Assembly (NCBI RefSeq): GCF_016612535.1
Contig: NZ_JAENXS010000001.1
Span: forward strand, 2,753,501 to 2,817,500
Origin: Bradyrhizobium diazoefficiens
GTDB lineage: Bacteria > Pseudomonadota > Alphaproteobacteria > Rhizobiales > Xanthobacteraceae
Direction of reading: 5' to 3'
DNA: 64,000 nt
Shown: one piece after another, positions 25,166 to 32,953 of the stretch
How positions within the stretch are numbered: the stretch's first letter is position 1
Layout of the letters: each line of letters starts with the position of its first letter
Program-made: the position numbers and the translations under genes
Notes under the pieces: generated by a model
The model's database searches: none
What the model saw: only the letters and a program-made list of their open reading frames with translations
Told to the model about the DNA's origin: nothing

Positions 25166-28100
25166 CTAATGCGCCTCGTCCCAATTATTCGCCGCGCGCG
25201 CGTCCACATGCAGCGGCACCGACAGCAGCACGGCCGGGAACGGTGCATCCTGCATCACGTGCTGGACCACGGGGAGGGTTGCCGCGACCTCCGCGTCGGG
25301 TACTTCGAAGATCAATTCGTCATGCACCTGGAGCAGCATCTGTGCCGAGAGTTTCTTCTCGGCAAGTGCGTCCTCCACCCGCGTCATGGCACGGCGGATG
25401 ATGTCGGCGGCGGTGCCCTGGAGCCGGGCGTTGATCGCGGCGCGCTCGTTGAAGGCGCGTACCGAGGCGTTCGAGGCCTTGATGTCGGGATAGTGGCACT
25501 TGCGACCGAACAGCGTGGTGACGTAGCCGTGGCTCCGGCAGAAATCGCGGGTCTCGTCCATGTAGGCGCGGATGCCGGGGAAGCGCTCAAAGTATTTCTT
25601 GATGTAGGAAGCAGCCTCTTCGCGCGCGATGCCGAGCTGGTTGGCTAGTCCAAACGCCGAGATGCCGTAGATGATGCCGAAATTGATCGCCTTGGCACGG
25701 CGCCGGATCTCGCTCGGCATGCCCTTAATCGGCACGCCGAACATTTCCGACGCCGTCATGGCGTGAATATCCAACTCGTCCTTGAATGCCTGTTTGAGCA
25801 CGGGGATGTCGGCAATCTCGGCGAGCAGCCGGAGCTCGATCTGCGAGTAGTCGGCCGACACCAGCTTGTGGCCGGGCGTCGCGATGAAGGCGCGGCGAAT
25901 CTTTCGGCCATCCTCGGTGCGAACCGGGATGTTCTGCAAGTTCGGCTCGTTCGACGACAGCCGGCCCGTCGTGGTCGCAGCCAGCGCGTAGGTGGTGTGC
26001 ACGCGATGGGTCTGCGGATTGACGTAGGTCGGCAGCGCGTCGGTGTAGGTCGATTTCAGCTTCGAGACCTGGCGCCACTCCAGAATCTTCTTCGGGAAGT
26101 CGAGGCCCTGCTCGGCGAGCTCATCGAGCACCTGCGCGGTGGTCGACCACGCGCCGGTCTTGGTCTTGGTGCCCCCCGGCAACCCCATCTTGCCGAACAG
26201 GATATCGCCGATCTGCTTGGGACTGCCGACATTGACTGGCTCGCCGGCAATCCCCTGGATTTCGGCCTCGACGCGCGCCGCGGTCTGGGCGAAATCGCCG
26301 GAGAGACGCGACAGCACCTGACGGTCGATCGAGATGCCGCGCCGCTCCATGCGCGCGAGCACGGAGACCAGCGGGCGCTCGAGCGTCTCATAGACGGTAG
26401 TCATATGCTCGGCGACGAGCCTTGGTTTCAGCACGCGCCAGACGCGCAGGGCGATGTCGGCACCTTCCGCCGATAAAGGCGCGGCCTTTCCGATTGGTAC
26501 CTGATCGAATGTGATCTTACCCTTGCCGCTGCCGAGCAGCTCGTTCTCCTTCAGCATGGCGTGGCCGAACCAGCGCTCCGAAAGCTGCTCGAGTGCATGC
26601 GAGCCGCGGCCGGCATCAAGCACATAGGAGATCAGCTGCGCATCGTCGGTGTTGCGCAGCGTGATGCCGTGCTGCGCCAGCATGACGGCGGTGAACTTGA
26701 CGTCGAAGCCGATCTTGAGGATGCCGGCGGATTCCAGCACCGGCCGCAAAGCCTCGATCGCATCTGCGTGCTTGATCTGGTCCGGCGCCAGCCCGGCGTC
26801 GAATAGGCCGGCGCCGCCGCCGGATTGCTTGTGCGCCAACGGCACGTAGCAGGCCTCGTTCGGCGCCAGGGCCAGCGCGATGCCGCAGAGATCGGCCTGC
26901 ATCGGATCGATCGAGTTTCCCCGGATATCGATCGCGACTTGGCCGGCATCATGGACGTGCGCGATGAAGGCGTTGAGTTCCTTGAGCGTCTTGATCGCCT
27001 GGTAGTTGCCGCGATCTACCGGGAGCTTGCGCAACGCCTCTTCGCGTGCAGCGGCGAGCGAAATCGGCGCGCCCTTCGGACTTGCGGCCTTGTCCTCCTT
27101 GCTCGCCGATCCGTTGCGCGCAGCTTGCGCCGGTGCGCCGGTTCCTGGCGCGGGGACGACGTCCGACGGCGGCAATGGCGAGAAGACGCTGGCGCCACTT
27201 TGGTAGCCGGGATCAGCATCCACGTTCGCGGGATCGATCTGCGAATAGTCGGCGACGCGGCGCGTCAGCGTCGAAAATTCCATCGCCTTCAGGAAGGCGA
27301 TCAGCTTGCGCGCATCGGGCTCGTGAACGGCGAGGTCATCGAGCGGTACCTCGAGGTCAACCTTATCGTCGAGTAGCACGAGTTGGCGCGAGATCCGCGC
27401 CTTCTCCGCATTCTCGATTAGCGCTTCGCGGCGCTTCGGCTGCTTGATCTCGGTGGCGCGGAACAAGAGTTGTTCAAGATCGCCATATTCGACGATCAGC
27501 TGCGCCGCTGTCTTGATGCCGATGCCGGGAACTCCAGGCACATTGTCGGTGGAGTCGCCGGCGAGCGCCTGCACTTCCACCACCTTCTCCGGCGGCACGC
27601 CGAACTTCTCGATCACCTCGGGGACGCCGATGCGGCGGTCCTTCATGGTATCGTACATGGTGACGCAATCGGTCACGAGCTGCATCAGGTCCTTGTCGGA
27701 GGAGACGATGGTCGCGGTCGCGCCGCGCTCGCAGGCCACCCGCACATAGCTCGCGATCAGATCATCGGCCTCGAAGCCCACCTGCTCCAGGCAGGGCAGG
27801 TCGAAGGCGCGTACGGCCTCGCGGATCAGCGCGAATTGCGGGATCAGGTCGTCGGGCGCCGGCGGCCGATGCGCCTTGTACTCGGGATAGATCTTGTTGC
27901 GGAAGGTCACTTCCGACTTGTCGAACACGATCGCCAGATGCGTCGGCCGGTTGTCGGGGGGCATGTCGCGGAGCAGCTTCCACAGCATGTTGCAGAAGCC
28001 AAGCACGGCATTGACCTGCAAGCCGTCGGATTTTCGGTTGAGCGGCGGCAGCGCGTGGTAGGCGCGGAAGATGTAGCCGGAACCGTCGACCAGGAAGACG

Positions 28101-28207
28101 TGGTCGCCCTTGCCGGCCGCCTTCGCCGCGACCGGCTTGGCAGCAGGCTTGTCAGCAGCGGATTTGGTGTCGGCTTTGGCGGCGGTCGTCGGGGATGTTT
28201 TGGGCAT
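25166..28207 (-). CDS. polA: DNA polymerase I
   Basis: PolA of 1013 aa, for Okazaki-fragment processing and repair. A Lys/Ala-rich N-terminal extension of about 34 residues is unusual. The 5'-3' nuclease domain (about 35-320) starts FLVDGSGYIFRAYHALP. The polymerase domain (about 640-1013) has motif A VSADYSQIELRLLAEIA, the O-helix region RRRAKAINFGIIYGIS and motif C QVHDELIFEVP, all intact. The 3'-5' exonuclease domain (about 405-610) keeps the fold but lacks the catalytic residues: DxE is Asp427-Ile-Arg429, the motif II Asp is Thr506, and the motif III Tyr and Asp are Leu578 and Gly582. Proofreading is therefore probably absent. Confidence 0.96.
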   Translation of the reverse strand: MPKTSPTTAAKADTKSAADKPAAKPVAAKAAGKGDHVFLVDGSGYIFRAYHALPPLNRKSDGLQVNAVLGFCNMLWKLLRDMPPDNRPTHLAIVFDKSEVTFRNKIYPEYKAHRPPAPDDLIPQFALIREAVRAFDLPCLEQVGFEADDLIASYVRVACERGATATIVSSDKDLMQLVTDCVTMYDTMKDRRIGVPEVIEKFGVPPEKVVEVQALAGDSTDNVPGVPGIGIKTAAQLIVEYGDLEQLLFRATEIKQPKRREALIENAEKARISRQLVLLDDKVDLEVPLDDLAVHEPDARKLIAFLKAMEFSTLTRRVADYSQIDPANVDADPGYQSGASVFSPLPPSDVVPAPGTGAPAQAARNGSASKEDKAASPKGAPISLAAAREEALRKLPVDRGNYQAIKTLKELNAFIAHVHDAGQVAIDIRGNSIDPMQADLCGIALALAPNEACYVPLAHKQSGGGAGLFDAGLAPDQIKHADAIEALRPVLESAGILKIGFDVKFTAVMLAQHGITLRNTDDAQLISYVLDAGRGSHALEQLSERWFGHAMLKENELLGSGKGKITFDQVPIGKAAPLSAEGADIALRVWRVLKPRLVAEHMTTVYETLERPLVSVLARMERRGISIDRQVLSRLSGDFAQTAARVEAEIQGIAGEPVNVGSPKQIGDILFGKMGLPGGTKTKTGAWSTTAQVLDELAEQGLDFPKKILEWRQVSKLKSTYTDALPTYVNPQTHRVHTTYALAATTTGRLSSNEPNLQNIPVRTEDGRKIRRAFIATPGHKLVSADYSQIELRLLAEIADIPVLKQAFKDELDIHAMTASEMFGVPIKGMPSEIRRRAKAINFGIIYGISAFGLANQLGIAREEAASYIKKYFERFPGIRAYMDETRDFCRSHGYVTTLFGRKCHYPDIKASNASVRAFNERAAINARLQGTAADIIRRAMTRVEDALAEKKLSAQMLLQVHDELIFEVPDAEVAATLPVVQHVMQDAPFPAVLLSVPLHVDARAANNWDEAH

Positions 28208-28308
28208 GGCCGCAATGTATGAATTTTTGCGGCAAAAGACAGCCTCGGCAGGTTGCTATTTTGCCGACTCGCACAGGCAAAATCATGGCGGCGGCATGGG
28301 CCGCGAGA

Positions 28309-29151
28309 TCAGGGCAGGCAGCCTTCGATGAAACTCGCCACCGCGCGCACCGCGGGCGTGCGGCGCAGGTCGCGATGGAGAACCAGCCAGATCTCGCGTC
28401 TGACGGGTCGTCCGCCAGCTTCATAGCGCTCCAGTCGCGGATCGGCTTCGCCGAGGAATTTTGGCAACATTGCCAGTCCAACGCCACTCCTGGCGGCAGC
28501 GGCCTGGTTTTCCAAATCGTTGGTGCGCAGCACGATCTCGCGCGCGCCGGCGAACCGTTTCAGCCATTGCTGCTGGGGAGCCTCGTCCATGGTGGCGTCG
28601 TAGGCAACGAACGCGAACGCATGCGCGGGTGTCGTCTTCAAATAGGCCGGTGAGCCGTACAGCGCGAACTCGAAATGGCCGATCTTGCGCGCGACCAGCC
28701 CCGGCTGGGTCGGACGCGACAGGCGCAACGCCAGATCAGCCTCACGCCGGTTGAGGGAGGCCGTGCGCTTCTCGCCGATCAGCTTGATCCTGATGCCAGG
28801 ATATTGTTGCCGCAGCCGGATCAGCCTCGGCGCGATCAGGAGATTGGCCAGCGAAGGCGGAGCGCTGATCGCGATCTCGCCGCCGATCTCGGATTTCGAG
28901 GCCAGTGCGGCGCGCTCCATCGCAAACGCCGTCTCCGCCATGGGAGCACCGATCTTGGCAATGCGCCTGCCGTCCTCGGTGAGCTCATAGCTGCGCGGTC
29001 TGCGGTCGACGAGCTTGAGTGACATGGCTGCTTCCAGGGCGGCGACGCGGCGGGCCACGGTCACGTGGTCGACGTTGAGGCTCCTTGCTGCAGCGGAAAG
29101 GCTGCCCTCGCGTGCCAGCGCAAGGAAATGCTGCAGGTCGGTCCAGTCCAT
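28309..29151 (-). CDS. LysR family transcriptional regulator
   Basis: LTTR of 280 aa. The N-terminal winged helix runs from WTDLQHFLALAREGSLSAAA through LNVDHVTVARRVAALEAAM, and the C-terminal periplasmic-binding-like effector domain covers about 90-280. The ATG at 29151 gives the canonical N-terminus. It is divergent from the quinone oxidoreductase at 29247 with only 95 bp between starts, the classic arrangement in which an LTTR controls its neighbour. The inducer is unknown. Confidence 0.88.
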   Translation of the reverse strand: MDWTDLQHFLALAREGSLSAAARSLNVDHVTVARRVAALEAAMSLKLVDRRPRSYELTEDGRRIAKIGAPMAETAFAMERAALASKSEIGGEIAISAPPSLANLLIAPRLIRLRQQYPGIRIKLIGEKRTASLNRREADLALRLSRPTQPGLVARKIGHFEFALYGSPAYLKTTPAHAFAFVAYDATMDEAPQQQWLKRFAGAREIVLRTNDLENQAAAARSGVGLAMLPKFLGEADPRLERYEAGGRPVRREIWLVLHRDLRRTPAVRAVASFIEGCLP

Positions 29152-29246
29152 TGTGCAAAACCTCACAAGATGATTTCAGTTATGAGCAGTTTCGCAGATT
29201 CTCAGAGCATTCCATAGTTCCTGAATACTCGTCAGGAGGACAGGAC

Positions 29247-30218
29247 ATGGCCGTGATCGTGAGGTTGAAGGCGCCCGGCGGCGTGGAGCAGCTCGAACTG
29301 GCGGACGCCGATCTGCCGCCGCCGGGCCGGGGCGAAGTTCGGCTGCGGCAGACCGCGATCGGCGTCAATTTCATCGACATCTATCAGCGCATGGGCCTCT
29401 ACAGCCTGCCCCCCGCAGGGATTCCCGGCGTCGAGGCGGTGGGCATCGTCGCTGCGCTGGGCGCCGAGGTGGCCGGCCTCGACGTCGGCGACCGCGTTGC
29501 CTATGCGGGTGCGCCGGTCGGTGCCTACGCCTCCGAACGCAACCTGCCGGCTTGGCGCTGTGTGAAGCTTCCCGACGCCATCCCGGATGAGGCGGTCGCG
29601 GCGGCTCTGGTCAAGGGCATTACGGCCGACATGTTGCTCACTCGCGTTTTCCCCGTCGGTCGCGGGACGGCGGTTCTCGTTCACAGCGCCGCAGGCGGGC
29701 TCGGGCAGTTGCTGACCCGCTGGGCCGGTTCACTCGGGGCGACGGTGATCGGGACGGTCGGCTCGTCGGCGAAGGTCGAGATCGCCCGTGCTGCCGGCGC
29801 ACATCATGTGATCGTCGGACGGGACGCGGATTTCGCAGCAGCCGTTGCCGATTTCACCGCGGGACGTGGTGTCGATGTCGCCTATGACGGTGTCGGCGGG
29901 ACGGTTTTGCAGAAGACACTGGGCTGTGTGCGGCCATTCGGCGTCGTGGCGAGCATCGGCCAGTCAGCCGGGCCGATTCCGCTTCTCGATGTCAACGATC
30001 TCGGGCCGCGGCGCAGCCTGATGTTGGCGCGGCCGAGCGTGATGGGCTACATGAACGATGCAGGCGCGTACCGCCGTTCCGCCGAGCGGGTCCTTGCTGC
30101 GATGACTGAGGGCGTGCTTCGGTTGACCGGCAGAGCCTACGAATTGCGGGACGTCGCGCTGGCGCAGGCCGACCTCGAAACCGGGCGTACGACGGGAGCC
30201 CTGTATCTGAAGCCCTGA
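29247..30218 (+). CDS. zinc-independent quinone oxidoreductase (MDR family)
   Basis: NADPH:quinone reductase-like protein of 323 aa in the medium-chain dehydrogenase/reductase superfamily. The N-terminal GroES-like domain contains VNFIDIYQRMGLY, the quinone oxidoreductase signature, and lacks zinc-ligand cysteines. The Rossmann domain has VLVHSAAGGLGQLLTRWAG. GGAGGA at 29236-29241 supports the ATG at 29247. It probably reduces quinones or enones for detoxification, under the divergent LysR regulator. Confidence 0.88.
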   Translation: MAVIVRLKAPGGVEQLELADADLPPPGRGEVRLRQTAIGVNFIDIYQRMGLYSLPPAGIPGVEAVGIVAALGAEVAGLDVGDRVAYAGAPVGAYASERNLPAWRCVKLPDAIPDEAVAAALVKGITADMLLTRVFPVGRGTAVLVHSAAGGLGQLLTRWAGSLGATVIGTVGSSAKVEIARAAGAHHVIVGRDADFAAAVADFTAGRGVDVAYDGVGGTVLQKTLGCVRPFGVVASIGQSAGPIPLLDVNDLGPRRSLMLARPSVMGYMNDAGAYRRSAERVLAAMTEGVLRLTGRAYELRDVALAQADLETGRTTGALYLKP

Positions 30219-30223
30219 CTGGC

Positions 30224-31294
30224 CTATTCCGCCGGCTGCAGTACCGCTCCCGCCTTCTTCGGCGCGATCCAAAATGCCTTTGGCCGCTCGAACAGGAAAT
30301 TGGCGCGCAGCCCTAGCGCCGCCCGCCAAATCGCGAGCGATCCGAGCACGCCGACGATGGTGACGATCAGCGACACTGTGCCGATGTCGGAGATGATGCC
30401 GGTGTGCAGCAGCAGCGTGCGTGTCGCCGCCATCGGCAGAAAGAAGGCGAGATAGATCACGATCGAATGCTCGCCGCAGAAGCGCAAGAAGTTCAGCCAA
30501 TGCGCGCGCGCAAGCAGCGTGCCCATGGTGATGATGGCACAGGCACCAGTGAAGCCGAGCACGAGCGACACGATCTTCCACTCGCTCGTGCCGAGCACGA
30601 CGAGGCCGGCATTGACCAGCGCCCAAATCGCGAGCGCTGCAAGCGCCCAGGCGGGATGGTTGCGCGCGCGATCGGCCAGCGCGAACACGTAAGGCGCGAA
30701 CAAATAGCCCGAATAGAAATAGACGAAGCGCGCGCAGAACTCGTCGATCGCGGTCCAGCCGGTGGTGAGGCGCGCTGTCTCCAGCGCCGCGGCAATGAGC
30801 CAGATCGCCAGCGGCGGCATTTTCCGTGTCAGTTTTGTGACGACGAAGAAGACCGGCAGCAGATAGATGAACCAGAGCGTGCCGAACGGCTCGATGAAGG
30901 ATTCCAGATATAGCAGGCCCGCGTCGCGCCAGCTGGTTTCGGCTGCAAACGCAGGCGCCTTGAAGCCGAACTGGATTGTCACCCAGACGACATAGAAATA
31001 AGCGAAATGCACCACCTTGCGGTCGAGATAGGTTCGCCAGTCCCGATCGATCACCAATGGCAGGAACAGGCCCGAAATCAGGAAGAAGTCCGGCATCCGG
31101 AACGGCTTTGCGAAGGCCACCAGGACATGCATGAAACCGGTCTCGCCGGCGGCGAGCTCGACCCCCAGCACCGAATGCATCATTACGACCATGACGATGC
31201 AGATGCCCTTGGCATAGTCGACCCAATCGACACGCGCGGCAGTGGAGGCCTTGGGAAGCCTCCCACTCGCAGCTGATGTGTCTGATGGTGCCAT
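30224..31294 (-). CDS. acyltransferase family 3 membrane protein
   Basis: Polytopic membrane protein of 356 aa with about ten helices. The N-terminus has VDWVDYAKGICIVMVVMMHS, in which the D-x-x-K-G-I and the following His are hallmarks of acyltransferase-3 (OafA/ExoH/OpgC-like) proteins; PDFFLISGLFLPL is the second family motif. Such proteins O-acetylate or succinylate surface polysaccharides or glucans. The divergent neighbour ugd makes UDP-glucuronate, which would fit a polysaccharide role, but this is inference from adjacency. Confidence 0.82.
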   Translation of the reverse strand: MAPSDTSAASGRLPKASTAARVDWVDYAKGICIVMVVMMHSVLGVELAAGETGFMHVLVAFAKPFRMPDFFLISGLFLPLVIDRDWRTYLDRKVVHFAYFYVVWVTIQFGFKAPAFAAETSWRDAGLLYLESFIEPFGTLWFIYLLPVFFVVTKLTRKMPPLAIWLIAAALETARLTTGWTAIDEFCARFVYFYSGYLFAPYVFALADRARNHPAWALAALAIWALVNAGLVVLGTSEWKIVSLVLGFTGACAIITMGTLLARAHWLNFLRFCGEHSIVIYLAFFLPMAATRTLLLHTGIISDIGTVSLIVTIVGVLGSLAIWRAALGLRANFLFERPKAFWIAPKKAGAVLQPAE

Positions 31295-31486
31295 GTGTCC
31301 CTTTTCGAGGCGTGTTCCGCCCGGTCCCGTGCGGGCGTGGGGCAGTGTGGGGCCTTGTGGTTTCCGACTTCTTTACCGGTACAAATCCTGTGCCGGTTTC
31401 CGAACGCGGCCCCTTCCTTCCCAGCGGGAAAATGCTAAACCGCCCCCGGATTGGGTTTTCGTTAACCAAGAGAGACAGGGATTTTC

Positions 31487-32803
31487 ATGCGAATCGCCAT
31501 GATCGGCACGGGTTACGTGGGACTGGTGTCCGGGGCCTGCTTTGCGGATTTCGGTCACGACGTCATCTGCGTCGACAAGGACGAGAAGAAGATCGCTAGC
31601 CTGCATCGCGGTGAGATCCCGATCTATGAGCCCGGGCTGGACGAGCTGGTCGCGACCAACGTCAAGGCCAAGCGGCTCGACTTCACCACGGACCTGTCCA
31701 AGCCGGTCGCGGATGCGGACGCGGTCTTCATCGCGGTCGGCACGCCGTCGCGCCGCGGCGACGGGCACGCCGATCTCTCCTATGTCTACGCCGCCGCGAA
31801 AGAGATCGCGCAGTCGCTGTCGGGCTTCACCGTCGTGGTGACCAAGTCGACCGTGCCGGTCGGCACCGGCGACGAGGTCGAGCGCATCATCCGCGAGGTC
31901 AATCCCAAGGCCGACGTCGTCGTCGCCTCCAACCCCGAATTTCTGCGTGAGGGTGCCGCGATCCGCGACTTCAAATTCCCCGATCGCGTCGTGGTTGGCA
32001 CCTCCGATGAGCGCGGCCGCAAGGTGATGGGCGACATCTACCGTCCGCTGTCGCTGAACCAGGCGCCGCTGATGTTCACGGCACGCCGTACCGCCGAGAT
32101 GATCAAATACGCCGCGAATGCGTTCCTGGCGACCAAGATCACCTTCATCAACGAGATCGCAGATCTCTCCGAAAAGGTCGGCGCCAACGTCCAGGAGGTC
32201 GCGCGCGGCATCGGCCTGGACAACCGCATCGGCACCAAATTCCTGCATGCCGGTCCCGGCTTCGGCGGCTCCTGTTTTCCGAAGGACACCAAGGCGCTGA
32301 TCAAGATCGCGCAGGATTACGATGTGTCCCTGCGCATCGTCGAATCCGTGTTGGCGGTCAACGAGAACCGCAAGCGCGCGATGGCGCGAAAAGTGAGCCA
32401 GGCGCTCGGCGGCTCGCTGCGTGGCAAGACCATCGCCGTGCTCGGCCTCACCTTCAAGCCCGACACCGACGACATGCGCGATGCGCCGTCGATCCCGCTC
32501 GTGACCGGCCTGATCGACATGGGCGCGAAGGTGAAAGCCTTCGATCCCGTTGGTATGGAGCAGGCCAAGAGCGAGTTGCCCAGCATCACCTATTGCGAGG
32601 ATGCGTATTCCTGCGCTGAGGGAGCCGATGCGGTTGTCGTCGTCACTGAATGGACGCAGTTCCGCGGCCTCGATCTCGATCGGCTGAAGGCGACCATGGC
32701 GCAGCCCGTTGTCGTCGACCTCCGCAATATCTTCAGCCCAGAGGACATGGCCGCCGCCGGCTTCACCTACGAGAGCGTCGGCCGCCCGTCGGCGCAGGGC
32801 TGA
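31487..32803 (+). CDS. ugd: UDP-glucose 6-dehydrogenase
   Basis: Enzyme of 438 aa oxidising UDP-glucose to UDP-glucuronate with two NAD+, for extracellular polysaccharide and glycolipid synthesis. The N-terminal Rossmann motif is IGTGYVGLVSGACFADFG; catalytic Cys263 lies in GPGFGGSCFPKDT; the C-terminal UDP-binding domain contains GLTFKPDTDDMRDAPS. All key residues are present. It is the only gene on its strand before hrpB and is separated from it by a family B repeat pair. Confidence 0.95.
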   Translation: MRIAMIGTGYVGLVSGACFADFGHDVICVDKDEKKIASLHRGEIPIYEPGLDELVATNVKAKRLDFTTDLSKPVADADAVFIAVGTPSRRGDGHADLSYVYAAAKEIAQSLSGFTVVVTKSTVPVGTGDEVERIIREVNPKADVVVASNPEFLREGAAIRDFKFPDRVVVGTSDERGRKVMGDIYRPLSLNQAPLMFTARRTAEMIKYAANAFLATKITFINEIADLSEKVGANVQEVARGIGLDNRIGTKFLHAGPGFGGSCFPKDTKALIKIAQDYDVSLRIVESVLAVNENRKRAMARKVSQALGGSLRGKTIAVLGLTFKPDTDDMRDAPSIPLVTGLIDMGAKVKAFDPVGMEQAKSELPSITYCEDAYSCAEGADAVVVVTEWTQFRGLDLDRLKATMAQPVVVDLRNIFSPEDMAAAGFTYESVGRPSAQG

Positions 32804-32827
32804 GAGCGACGGGTATGGACCGAAACC

Positions 32828-32940
32828 GTCATGGCCGGGCTTGTCCCGGCCATCCACGTCTTGTTCACTCCCGGGTCAAAGAACGTGGATGCCCGGGACT
32901 TGATGTGAAGACGCGCTTCGCGCTTTTGCCCGGGCATGAC
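32828..32940. repeat. family B palindrome pair 1 (expanded loop)
   Basis: Left half ATGGCCGGG-CTTGT-CCCGGCCAT (GGCC type), then CCACG; right half begins CGTGGATGCCCGGGAC and ends GCCCGGGCATGAC (GCCC type), but its loop is enlarged by about 30 bases that contain the self-complementary run GCGCGCTTCGCGC-like sequence. It lies between ugd and hrpB. Confidence 0.85.
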
Positions 32941-32953
32941 GAGTGGATAGGCC

